Origin: Christensenella sp. UBA7703
GTDB taxonomy: Bacteria; Bacillota; Clostridia; Christensenellales; CAG-138
NCBI GenBank assembly: GCA_002482505.1
Contig: DLGD01000008.1
Coordinates: 1 to 38,343, forward strand
Length of the DNA stretch: 38,343 nucleotides
Direction: 5' to 3'
Shown: one piece after another, positions 16,955-24,733 of the stretch
Numbering within the stretch: the first letter of the stretch is position 1
Layout: every line of letters starts with the position of its first letter
Notes under the pieces: model-generated
The model's input: only the letters and a program-made list of their open reading frames with translations
What the model was told of the DNA's origin: nothing
Database searches by the model: none
Program-made: the position numbers and the translations under genes

Positions 16955-17689
16955 ATGAACATCATCGTAACCGAAAACTTTGCAAAAACCTGTGAACTCG
17001 CGGCAAAAATGATTGGCGACGTGATCCGCAACAAGCCGGATGCGCGCCTTGGCCTCGCAACGGGCAGCACGGCGCAGGGCGTATATCCCTACCTCGTTGC
17101 GGCAAACAAAGCGGGAAAGCTTGATTTCTCCCGCGTGAACACCGTCAACCTCGACGAATATGTGGGGCTGCCTGCGGATCATCCGCAGAGCTACCGCCGC
17201 TTTATGGACGAAAACCTTTTTAACCACATCAACATTGACAAGAAGAACACCGTCGTTGCCAAGGGCACGGGTGATATCGACGCAAACGTGGCGGCATTCC
17301 GCGAAGCGATTGCCGAGAAACCCATCGACGTGCAGCTGCTGGGCATCGGCGTGGATGGTCACGTCGGTTTCAATGAGCCGGGCGTGGTGCTCTATGACGG
17401 CGCGCATGTCGAGGAGCTGGACGAAAGCACCATCGACGCGAACGCGCGTTTCTTCGCAGATCGTAGCGAGGTGCCGACAAAGGCAATCTCGATGGGAATG
17501 GGCGATATTCTCCGCGCAAAGAAGCTCCTGCTGCTCGCAACCGGAGAAAACAAGGCGGAGGCGATGAAGGGCTTGCTGCTCAACGAGGAACTGGATGTGC
17601 AAAATCCCGCAACACTGGTGAAGACCCATCCCGACGTGACGGTGATCATCGACCGCGCGCTGGCGGATTGCATCGGGTACCAAGCGTAA
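16955..17689 (+). CDS. nagB: Glucosamine-6-phosphate deaminase
   Basis: A protein of 244 residues that converts glucosamine-6-phosphate to fructose-6-phosphate and ammonia, the step after NagA. It has LGLATGSTAQGVY (phosphate loop), NLDEYVGL (catalytic Asp), and GIGVDGHVGFNEPG, which carries the ring-opening Asp/His pair and the Glu. The C-terminal helix is shorter than in the hexameric E. coli enzyme with its allosteric tail, like the monomeric Bacillus type. It lies 87 nt after the CBM9-like gene and 59 nt before the ROK gene, all on the same strand without a terminator between them. The assignment is firm. Confidence 0.95.
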   Translation: MNIIVTENFAKTCELAAKMIGDVIRNKPDARLGLATGSTAQGVYPYLVAANKAGKLDFSRVNTVNLDEYVGLPADHPQSYRRFMDENLFNHINIDKKNTVVAKGTGDIDANVAAFREAIAEKPIDVQLLGIGVDGHVGFNEPGVVLYDGAHVEELDESTIDANARFFADRSEVPTKAISMGMGDILRAKKLLLLATGENKAEAMKGLLLNEELDVQNPATLVKTHPDVTVIIDRALADCIGYQA

Positions 17690-17748
17690 GCACAACCGAT
17701 TAACAACCACGCACAGAAACACCATAGATCAGAGTAAGGTGGAGACAG

Positions 17749-19125
17749 ATGCAGTATTTAGGAATTGATTACGGAACACCGCGCCTGCCGGAGCTGGATG
17801 CGGCGTTTGTGCCGATGGGTGCGTGGATGCACGCTTACGAGGAAATAGCCAAACATCCCGTGAAGATCGCCGTGGAGACGGCAAACGGGAGAATCGTGAC
17901 CCGCGAAACCGCGCTGATCGCGGACGGCGCGCATGATGCGGCGGACTATCGCTATCTCGAGCGGTTGGTGAAGTTTTTGCTCTGGAGTGTCGGCGGGTTC
18001 CGCGTGACCGTCTGCGGCGCGGACGCGCTGACCGCGCGGCTTGCGCGGGACTATGCGCCGGGCGGCGCGCGCGCGTTTGACGCGGGATTCATGGACGATG
18101 TGTTTGAGCGCGGGCTTGTGATAGCTTCCTGCAAAGAAGCGGAGGTTCCCGCTGCCTGCGGTGAGGCGGTATCCATCGGCGGGCACACCAAAGGCTGCCG
18201 AATCGGATTTGACGCGGGTGGGAGCGACCGGAAGGTCTCCGCCGTGGTCAATGGCGAGGCGATCTATTCGGAGGAGGTCGTTTGGCATCCCAAGACGCAG
18301 ACGGACCCGCGCTATCATTATGAGGAGATCGTCAAGGCGTTTCAAACGGCGGCCGGCAAGATGCCGCGCGTGGACGCAATCGGCGTTTCGTCCGCCGGTG
18401 TGTTTGTCGGCAACAGCCCGATGGTATCCTCGCTGTTTATCAAGGTTCCGCGCAGCGAACGCGCGTTTGTGAAGGACATCTACAATGCCGCTGCGCGCGC
18501 GCTGGGCGGGGTTCCGATTGCGGTTGCCAACGATGGCGACGTGACCGCGCTTGCGGGTGCGCTGGAGCTCGACGCGGGCTGCGTGATGGGCCTCGCGATG
18601 GGCACGAGCGAAGCGGTGGGCTACGTCAACGCCGAGGGGAATATTCTGGGTTGGTTCAACGAGCTCGCGTTTGCGCCCGTCGATTTGAGCGAAAGCGCCA
18701 TGCAGGACGAATGGTCCGGCGACTACGGCGTTGGCTGCAAGTATTTTTCGCAGGATGCGGTGATCAAGCTGGCACCCGCCGCGGGGATTACGCTTTCGGA
18801 TACGCTCACGCCCGCGGAGAAGCTCAAGGAAGTGCAAAAGCTGCTTTCCGAAGGCTGGACGGCTGCGGAGGGAATCTACCGCAGTATCGGTGTGTATCTG
18901 GCACATGCACTCGCGCTGTACGACATGTTTTATGAGATTCACCACCTGCTGCTGCTTGGCCGCGTGGTTTCCGGCGAAGGCGGAAGGCTGATCGAATCCG
19001 CCTGCCGCGAGACGCTGACTAGCGACTATCCCGCGCTGGCGAAGAAGATCAACCTGCTGCTGCCGGACGAGGAATCCCGCCGGGTGGGACAGTCCGTCGC
19101 TGCGGCAAGCCTGCCAAGAAGCTAA
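17749..19125 (+). CDS. ROK-family sugar kinase homologue with N-terminal extension
   Basis: A 458-residue protein. From about residue 148 it follows the ROK/hexokinase pattern: GFDAGGSDRKVSAVVNGE (phosphate-1 loop), DAIGVSSAGVFVGN, VANDGDVTALAGA with the catalytic-type Asp, and MGLAMGTSEAVGYVN (adenosine/phosphate-2 region). The zinc motif CxCGxxGC typical of many ROK proteins is not present; the equivalent stretch reads SGDYGVGCKYFSQ. An N-terminal region of about 140 residues (with RYLERLVKFLLWSVGG) has no counterpart in a standard 300-residue ROK kinase. It has no helix-turn-helix, so it is not a NagC-type repressor. As last gene of the nag operon it is a candidate GlcNAc or glucosamine kinase. 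The family is fairly sure and the substrate inferred. Confidence 0.8.
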   Translation: MQYLGIDYGTPRLPELDAAFVPMGAWMHAYEEIAKHPVKIAVETANGRIVTRETALIADGAHDAADYRYLERLVKFLLWSVGGFRVTVCGADALTARLARDYAPGGARAFDAGFMDDVFERGLVIASCKEAEVPAACGEAVSIGGHTKGCRIGFDAGGSDRKVSAVVNGEAIYSEEVVWHPKTQTDPRYHYEEIVKAFQTAAGKMPRVDAIGVSSAGVFVGNSPMVSSLFIKVPRSERAFVKDIYNAAARALGGVPIAVANDGDVTALAGALELDAGCVMGLAMGTSEAVGYVNAEGNILGWFNELAFAPVDLSESAMQDEWSGDYGVGCKYFSQDAVIKLAPAAGITLSDTLTPAEKLKEVQKLLSEGWTAAEGIYRSIGVYLAHALALYDMFYEIHHLLLLGRVVSGEGGRLIESACRETLTSDYPALAKKINLLLPDEESRRVGQSVAAASLPRS

Positions 19126-19141
19126 AAAACATACGCGAACA

Positions 19142-19176
19142 AAAACAGCCCTGCGGCTCTGCCGCAGGGCTGTTTT
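19142..19176. terminator. Bidirectional intrinsic terminator
   Basis: Perfect 16-bp stem (19142-19157 with 19161-19176) with a TCT loop between the end of the nag operon and the convergent glpP gene. Confidence 0.9.
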
Positions 19177-19186
19177 GCGTTGCTCG

Positions 19187-19762
19187 TTATACCGACCAAA
19201 TCTTGGGGCTGGAGGCGGAGACGGCGAGCGCGCCCGCCTGAAGCGCGGCGATGACATCCTCTTTTTCGTGGATGAACCCGCCCGCGATGATCGGGATTTC
19301 GATGCGCTCGTTGAGCGAGGCGATCACCTTTGGCAACAACCCCGGTAAAATCTCCACAAAATCCGGCTTGCTCTGCGAAATTTGCTGTTCAAAGCTGTTG
19401 AGCGAGCGGGAGTCGAGCATAAACCCGCGCTGCACCGCCGCAAGGCCGATCTGCTTCGCGCGCTTGATGAGCGCACCGCGCGTGCTGATGATCCCCTCCG
19501 CACCGGTTGCTTTCTGGATTGCGTCCACGGCGATCTCCTTGCTGGAGAGGCCTTCGATCAGGTCGAGATGAATCACGCAGAGTTTCCCGCGCTCGTGTAC
19601 GCGGCGGGTGAGTTCTCCGATATCCAGCACGTTGCCCATCAGCAAAAACACCACGCGGCAGTCGGAATCGAGCGCTTGCGCGAGCTCGTCCTCGTTGCAG
19701 ACGGCGGCGATGACGGGGTTGATTTGAATCTGCTCCAGCAGCTTTTGCGCGGCGTGTTCCAA
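19187..19762 (-). CDS. glpP: Glycerol-3-phosphate-responsive antiterminator (GlpP family)
   Basis: A TIM-barrel-like regulator of 191 residues. In Bacillus subtilis GlpP binds glycerol-3-phosphate and the leader mRNA of glpD, preventing termination. Recognisable parts are NPVIAAV at the N-terminus, VVFLLMGNVLDIGEL, VHLDLIEGLSS-like IHLDLIEGLSS, GIISTRGALIKRAKQIGL, DSRSLNSFEQQI, PDFVEILPGLLPKVI and PIIAGGFIHEKEDV. Length is normal. The start codon is TTG at 19762, with GAGGTG just upstream; a TATAAT box (19795-19790) is a possible -10. No glycerol gene lies in the window. Its divergent neighbour is a dehydrogenase operon whose leader carries a terminator, which makes that leader a candidate target (inference). 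Confidence 0.9.
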   Translation of the reverse strand: MEHAAQKLLEQIQINPVIAAVCNEDELAQALDSDCRVVFLLMGNVLDIGELTRRVHERGKLCVIHLDLIEGLSSKEIAVDAIQKATGAEGIISTRGALIKRAKQIGLAAVQRGFMLDSRSLNSFEQQISQSKPDFVEILPGLLPKVIASLNERIEIPIIAGGFIHEKEDVIAALQAGALAVSASSPKIWSV

Positions 19763-19865
19763 GCGGCACCTCGTATGTTTGATATTCTGATTATAAGCAT
19801 ATTGGAATCTAGGAGAAAGCGCAAGAAAACAGATGAAAAATTGCGGGAAAAACCGAAAGTCCTGT

Positions 19866-19894
19866 TTGACAGGGAAAGCATTTCACGATATGAT
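19866..19894 (+). promoter_or_regulatory. Sigma-A promoter of the malate dehydrogenase-malic enzyme operon
   Basis: Perfect TTGACA (19866-19871), 17-bp spacer, TATGAT (19889-19894). The predicted transcription start near 19901 gives a leader of about 185 nt before the ATG at 20087. Confidence 0.8.
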
Positions 19895-19931
19895 GATTGT
19901 GTATCAAAGTTCCACTTGAGATTTGGAGTTC

Positions 19932-19970
19932 GGAGCGGCGCACGACTTGTTTTGCGTATGCTCCTTTTTT
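19932..19970 (+). terminator. Leader terminator (attenuator candidate) before the dehydrogenase operon
   Basis: GGAGC (19932-19936) pairs with GCTCC (19960-19964), and CGCA (19939-19942) with TGCG (19953-19956), followed by six T (19965-19970). It lies within the predicted leader. TATGCTCC (19957-19964) can instead pair with GGAGCATA at 20006-20013. This looks like conditional termination, possibly relieved by the GlpP protein encoded next door. Confidence 0.6.
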
Positions 19971-20086
19971 CATGCCCGCGCAAAAAAAAGAGAAGAAAAA
20001 GGCGCGGAGCATAGCACACCCCCGACCGAATCGACAAACTGCTATCTATCTTAACAAAAGACAAGACAACAGGAGGAGAATGACTT

Positions 20087-21199
20087 ATGGCAGAAACCAG
20101 ACCGTATATCCCTTGGGACATGATTCAGGGCTTTATGACCGACACGTTTGTGGCGTATGGCGTGCCGCTGGAGGACGCGAAAATCTGCACGGATGTACTC
20201 TTGGAGAGCGACCGCCGCGGCATCGAAAGCCACGGTTGCAACCGCTTTAAACCCATCTATCTGGATCGCATCGATCAGGGTATCCTCTATCCTACAACGG
20301 AATATGAGGTTGTGAAGGAAACGCCGACCACACTGGTTGTGGACGCGCACGACGGCATGGGCATGGTCGCAAGCTACAAAGCGATGAAGACCATCATCGA
20401 AAAAGCGAAGAAGTATGGCATGGCGATGGCGGCAATCCGCAACAGCTCGCACTATGGCATCGCGGGATACTGGACGAGCATGGCGGTCAACGAGGGCCTC
20501 ATCGGCATCTCCGGCACCAACGCGCGTCCTTCCATCGCGCCGACGTTCGGCGTGGAAAACATGCTGGGCACCAACCCGCTCACCTTCGGCCTGCCGACGG
20601 ATGAGGATTTCCCCTTCACGCTGGATTGCGCCACAAGCATCAGCCAGCGCGGCAAGATTGAATACTACGCCAGAAACGGCAAAGACACGCCCGCCGGCAT
20701 GGTCATCGGCCGCGACGGCAGCGCGATGACGGACAGCAACGCGATTCTCAAAGGCCTCACGGATGGCAGCGCGGCGCTGGCTCCTCTGGGTGGCATCGGC
20801 GAAGACCTCGCAGGTTACAAAGGCTACGGCTACGCAACCGTGGTGGAGATTTTCTCCGCGGCGCTGCAGGCGGGCAGCTTCCTCAAGATGTGCATTGACC
20901 GCGATGAAAACGGCAACAAGAAGCCGTACCATCTGGGTCATTTCTTCATCGTGATCGATCCCGAAGCGTTCTGCGGGCTCACGACGTTCAAGAAGATCGC
21001 GGGTGAGATCCTGCGCGAGCTGCGTGCTTCTGAAAAAGCGCCGGGTCAAACGCGCATCTACACCGCGGGCGAAAAAGAGCACGATGTATGGCTCGAGCGC
21101 AAAGACAAGGGTGTTCCCGTCGGGGAAGCGGTACAGAAGGAATTCATCGCCGTCCGCGACAAGAAGAACCTTCCGTATAAATTCCCGTTTGAGAAATAA
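20087..21199 (+). CDS. Ldh2-family malate/lactate dehydrogenase
   Basis: A 370-residue NAD(P)-dependent oxidoreductase of the Ldh2/MDH type II family (malate, L-lactate, ureidoglycolate or related 2-hydroxyacids). This family has a fold unlike the Rossmann-type MDH. Family segments include RGIESHGCNRFKPIYL, VDAHDGMGMVA, NSSHYGIAGYW with the catalytic His, GTNARPSIAP, GTNPLTFGLP, DCATSISQRGKIEY and GYKGYGYATVVEIFSAAL. AGGAGGAG lies before the ATG. The gene is followed after 81 nt by a malic enzyme gene on the same transcript, which favours malate as substrate: oxaloacetate could be reduced here and the malate then decarboxylated. Expression may depend on the leader terminator. The exact substrate is inferred. 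Confidence 0.87.
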   Translation: MAETRPYIPWDMIQGFMTDTFVAYGVPLEDAKICTDVLLESDRRGIESHGCNRFKPIYLDRIDQGILYPTTEYEVVKETPTTLVVDAHDGMGMVASYKAMKTIIEKAKKYGMAMAAIRNSSHYGIAGYWTSMAVNEGLIGISGTNARPSIAPTFGVENMLGTNPLTFGLPTDEDFPFTLDCATSISQRGKIEYYARNGKDTPAGMVIGRDGSAMTDSNAILKGLTDGSAALAPLGGIGEDLAGYKGYGYATVVEIFSAALQAGSFLKMCIDRDENGNKKPYHLGHFFIVIDPEAFCGLTTFKKIAGEILRELRASEKAPGQTRIYTAGEKEHDVWLERKDKGVPVGEAVQKEFIAVRDKKNLPYKFPFEK

Positions 21200-21280
21200 G
21201 CGACAGATCTTTAGAAGATCGTATCGCGAAAGATCGTTTTCGAAAAATAAGGCGAACAGCCGCAAATAGGAGAAACAACA

Positions 21281-22456
21281 ATGGACTACGCAAAAGAATC
21301 CCTACGCCTGCATGCAGAGTGGAAGGGTAAAATCGAAGTCAAGGCGACCGTTCCCGTCGCAACAAAGGAAGACCTCTCTCTGGCATATACGCCGGGCGTG
21401 GCGCAGCCGTGCCTCGAAATCGAAAAAGACGTCAACCTCAGCTATGAACTCACCCGCCGTTGGAATCTCTGCGCCGTGGTGACGGATGGCACCGCAGTGC
21501 TCGGCCTTGGCGACATCGGCCCGGAGGCGGGCATGCCGGTTATGGAGGGCAAATGCGTGCTCTTCAAATCCTTTGGTGATGTGGACGCGTTCCCGCTCTG
21601 CGTCAAGAGCAAGGAAGTGGACGATATCGTCAACACCGTCTATCTCATCAGCGGCAGCTTCGGCGGCGTGAACCTCGAGGACATCTCCGCTCCGCGCTGC
21701 TTCGAAATCGAGCGCAAACTCAAGGAAAAATGCGACATCCCGATCTTTCATGACGACCAGCACGGTACCGCGGTCGTCACCCTCGCGGGGCTGATCAACG
21801 CCCTCAAGGTCGTCGGCAAAAAGAAGGAAAGCGTCAAGATCGTCATCAACGGCGCAGGCGCCGCCGCAATCAGCATCACGAAGCTCCTGCTTTCGGATGG
21901 GTTCGCCGACGTGACGCTGTGCGATCGCTCCGGCATCATCTATGAAGGCCGCAAGGAAGGCATGAACTGGATCAAAGAAGAGATGGCGCTGGTCACTAAC
22001 CGTGAAAAGCGCAAAGGTTCGCTCGCGGATGCGATGAAGGGCGCGGATGTGTTCATCGGCGTTTCCGCACCGAAGATGGTGGATGTGGATATGGTCAAGG
22101 GCATGGCGAAGGATGCGATTATCTTTGCCTGCGCAAATCCCACGCCGGAAATCTTCCCGGACGACGCAAAGGCGGGCGGCGCTGTCGTCATCGCAACCGG
22201 CAGAAGCGACTTCCCCAACCAGATCAACAACGTTCTGGCGTTCCCGGGCATCTTCCGCGGCACGTTTGATGTGCGCGCAAGCGACATCAACGACGAGATG
22301 AAGGTTGCCGCGGCGTATGCGCTTGCGGGCTTGATCTCGGACGAAGAGCGCAGTGCGGACTATGTTATCCCCAAGGCGTTCGACCCCCGCGTCGGCAAGA
22401 CGGTTGCCAAGGCGGTTGCCGAGGCGGCAAGAAAGAGCGGCGTGGCGCGCATCTAA
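21281..22456 (+). CDS. NAD(P)-dependent malic enzyme
   Basis: A 391-residue bacterial short-type malic enzyme that oxidatively decarboxylates malate to pyruvate, CO2 and NAD(P)H. Motifs are AYTPGVAQPC (catalytic Tyr region), VVTDGTAVLGLGDIGPEAGMPVM, IFHDDQHGTAVVTLAG (metal-binding Asp pair), INGAGAAAISI (nucleotide loop), CANPTPEIFPDDAK and ATGRSDFPNQINNVLAFPG. All expected catalytic regions are present and the length is normal for the form without phosphotransacetylase fusion. AGGAGA precedes the ATG. With the upstream dehydrogenase it could make a malate shunt that converts NADH to NADPH while forming pyruvate; this pathway use is inferred. A terminator follows. Confidence 0.94.
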   Translation: MDYAKESLRLHAEWKGKIEVKATVPVATKEDLSLAYTPGVAQPCLEIEKDVNLSYELTRRWNLCAVVTDGTAVLGLGDIGPEAGMPVMEGKCVLFKSFGDVDAFPLCVKSKEVDDIVNTVYLISGSFGGVNLEDISAPRCFEIERKLKEKCDIPIFHDDQHGTAVVTLAGLINALKVVGKKKESVKIVINGAGAAAISITKLLLSDGFADVTLCDRSGIIYEGRKEGMNWIKEEMALVTNREKRKGSLADAMKGADVFIGVSAPKMVDVDMVKGMAKDAIIFACANPTPEIFPDDAKAGGAVVIATGRSDFPNQINNVLAFPGIFRGTFDVRASDINDEMKVAAAYALAGLISDEERSADYVIPKAFDPRVGKTVAKAVAEAARKSGVARI

Positions 22457-22480
22457 TCCCGTAACGTTACCAACAGAATG

Positions 22481-22525
22481 AGGCGGTGGCTGTCTGCGTT
22501 CGCGCGGGCGGTTGCCGCCTTTTTT
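22481..22525 (+). terminator. Intrinsic terminator of the malic enzyme operon
   Basis: AGGCGG (22481-22486) pairs with CCGCCT (22515-22520), followed by a T run; a shorter inner hairpin (GGCGG-TTG-CCGCC) is an alternative form. Confidence 0.7.
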
Positions 22526-22611
22526 ATGGCGATTTTTTAGGCTACGGCTTTCAAACGTGAAATCAAAAGGAATTTTTGTCCGCACCGTTCAAAAATATAA
22601 GCGCAGGGAAG

Positions 22612-22640
22612 ATGACAAATGCCAGATTTCCCGATATAAT
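22612..22640 (+). promoter_or_regulatory. Promoter of the diguanylate cyclase gene
   Basis: ATGACA (22612-22617), 17-bp spacer, perfect TATAAT (22635-22640). The predicted start (about 22647) supports translation from a codon downstream of it rather than from the first ATG of the open frame at 22512. Confidence 0.7.
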
Positions 22641-22718
22641 GCACTCAAGAAAACCACTTTTTCTGCAATGGCATCAAAACAACCGATGACCCCTCATAGA
22701 ACAGAAGGGCGGGATACC

Positions 22719-24713
22719 GTGCAACAGGACAAAATTAAGCGCGCTTTCTTGAAACGTTTTTTCAGGAAACGGTCTTTTTTGAAAGAGCTCCTGCGATATT
22801 TCGGCTATCCGCTCGCAGCGGCAGGCGTGATGGTGCTTGCCTTTTTTTTACTCCAAGGGCAAATCGTCAAAGAGATTCAAAAAGGAACCTATCAAATTTT
22901 AATCGATGCGGCGCGGCAGCAGTCCATCACATTGGAGCGGTACGTCGATTTGTTGACAACGCGCGTGCAACTGATTGCGGACTACGATGCGGACACGGGG
23001 CCGAACACGCTCGTCGAATCATTGCGCACCGAACTCAAGGATGACGCGGTGGATGTGGAGGTTGGTTACGCAAACCCAATGGGGGATTTGCTGTATAGCG
23101 ATCAAACACAGAAAAACGTGGCGTCGGAGACATGGTTTCAGCAAAGCCTCACCGGGAAAACAATCGTGACAACCGGTTCGCAGAACACAAACGACGGGCT
23201 GACGGATGTGCGCGTCTCGGCGCATGTGAATACGCGTTCCGGCGTGCGCGGCGTGTTGTTTTCCACACTGAGCAACCGGAATTTTGCGGGGCTGCTTAGA
23301 ACGCTTGCTTACGAAGGCATTGCAAGCTCCTTTGTCTGTGACGCGACAGGGGTCATACTGTTTGTCGAAGACGGTATGGAGTTTTTGCGTGCGGGGGAAT
23401 ATATTTGCACGTACATCAATGATCAAACGTTGTTCAAAGGGGTTTCGTTCGATCAGCTCAAGAAAACGATCAAGCAGGATCAAATCGTAACCTTTCGGTT
23501 TCATTCCTCCAAAGAGGCGTACTATGGTGCGTGCGAATGGCTCGCCGAGCAAGATTGGTATGTGTTCACGCTTGTGCCCGGAGATATTGCGGACGGAATC
23601 TCAAATCAGGTGAGTATGTACCAGATGGCGATGCTGTTTATCATCTTGCTCATCGGGGTTTCAATGGCGGCGCAGTCCTATCGGCATGAACAAGAGACGG
23701 TGGCCAAACTGGAAGCGGACAAGGGGCTCCTCCTCCAGAGCGCGCAGCGGTATCAATTGATCACCCAGCTTTCCAACGAGGTTTTTTTCCATATCTCGCT
23801 GGATGATGGAGTCATTTCATTCAACGATTCGTTTGAGTCGATGTTTGGCTTTCCGCCGCCGGTCTGCACGATAGAGAGCCTGGATAACTGCACGAACCTC
23901 TTTTTAGGCGAGGATCAAGCCTTGTTCTTAAGCCTAATCAACCAACTGCGCGCCGGGGACGCGGAAGCGCGCGCGGAATTGCGGATGGTCAACTCCCGCG
24001 GGGTGGCGCGCTGGAAACGTGTGGAGATCTTTGCGGTGGTCGATCAGGACAATGTTGCCGTGCAGCTTGTTGGAAAGATTGCCGACATTCATCGGCAAAA
24101 GAAAAGCATGCAGCGCTTGATTCGGCAGGCGGACAGCGAGCCGCTGACGGGGCTTCTCAACCGCGCCGCAATGGAGCGAAACATCAAGGCCTTCCTCGTG
24201 GGAGAAGGGTTGGGTGGCAGGCACGCGCTCATGATGCTCGACTTTGATAACTTCAAGGCGGTCAACGATACGCTGGGCCACGCGAAAGGCGACCATCTGC
24301 TGGTTGCGTTTGCAAACGGCATACGCCAGCTCTTCCGCTCCGGCGATTATCTCTCCCGTATCGGCGGCGATGAATATATGATTTTTATCAAGAACGTGGG
24401 CGCGGACTCTGTTGCGCTGGACAAAGCGGAAGCACTGCGCGACGAGATGGCGGAACTCAGCCGAAAGATTGGTATACCGGTTTCTATCAGTGTTGGTATC
24501 GCGGTTTATGAGCGAGACGGGGCTACGTTTGAGAAGCTCTACAAAGCGGCGGACGAGGCGCTCTATCAGGTGAAGCGCAGCGGAAAGAATGCAATCTCGT
24601 TCTTCTCCGTGGCGCTGCATCCCGAGGAGGAAGATGTGCTTCCGCACCCGGATGAAGGCGATGAGCTGTGTGATATTGACGGCATGTGTGAATACAAGCC
24701 GGATGAGGAATAA
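22719..24713 (+). CDS. Membrane-bound diguanylate cyclase with extracytoplasmic sensor, PAS and GGDEF domains
   Basis: A 664-residue signalling enzyme that makes cyclic di-GMP from two GTP. Order of parts: helix about 27-47, an outside sensor region about 50-298 (Cache-like in size), helix about 300-321, a PAS-type domain about 345-460, and a GGDEF domain from about 470. The active site reads GGDEY (about 548-552), a functional variant. RSGD, five residues before it, matches the RxxD inhibitory site, so product inhibition is likely. I place the start at GTG 22719 after AAGGGCGGG, downstream of the promoter; ATG codons at 22668 and 22686 lack binding sites. No EAL or HD-GYP domain is present. 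The GtrA-like gene follows within about 20 nt and is probably cotranscribed. Confidence 0.9.
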   Translation: MQQDKIKRAFLKRFFRKRSFLKELLRYFGYPLAAAGVMVLAFFLLQGQIVKEIQKGTYQILIDAARQQSITLERYVDLLTTRVQLIADYDADTGPNTLVESLRTELKDDAVDVEVGYANPMGDLLYSDQTQKNVASETWFQQSLTGKTIVTTGSQNTNDGLTDVRVSAHVNTRSGVRGVLFSTLSNRNFAGLLRTLAYEGIASSFVCDATGVILFVEDGMEFLRAGEYICTYINDQTLFKGVSFDQLKKTIKQDQIVTFRFHSSKEAYYGACEWLAEQDWYVFTLVPGDIADGISNQVSMYQMAMLFIILLIGVSMAAQSYRHEQETVAKLEADKGLLLQSAQRYQLITQLSNEVFFHISLDDGVISFNDSFESMFGFPPPVCTIESLDNCTNLFLGEDQALFLSLINQLRAGDAEARAELRMVNSRGVARWKRVEIFAVVDQDNVAVQLVGKIADIHRQKKSMQRLIRQADSEPLTGLLNRAAMERNIKAFLVGEGLGGRHALMMLDFDNFKAVNDTLGHAKGDHLLVAFANGIRQLFRSGDYLSRIGGDEYMIFIKNVGADSVALDKAEALRDEMAELSRKIGIPVSISVGIAVYERDGATFEKLYKAADEALYQVKRSGKNAISFFSVALHPEEEDVLPHPDEGDELCDIDGMCEYKPDEE

Positions 24714-24733
24714 GAAAACAGGAGGGCAAGACA

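Noticed and set aside
16271..17725. 484-codon open frame on the minus strand
   Set aside because: It is antisense to the CBM9-like gene and nagB, whose family motifs are clear; its translation shows no family pattern.
17749..19125. NagC-type ROK repressor
   Set aside because: The N-terminal extension has no helix-turn-helix pattern and the kinase motifs are retained.
17758..19257. 499-codon open frame on the minus strand
   Set aside because: Antisense to the ROK gene, crosses a strong terminator, Arg/His-rich composition.
20051..22585. Two long minus-strand frames (about 404 and 427 codons)
   Set aside because: Antisense to the Ldh2-family and malic enzyme genes; no motif or binding site.
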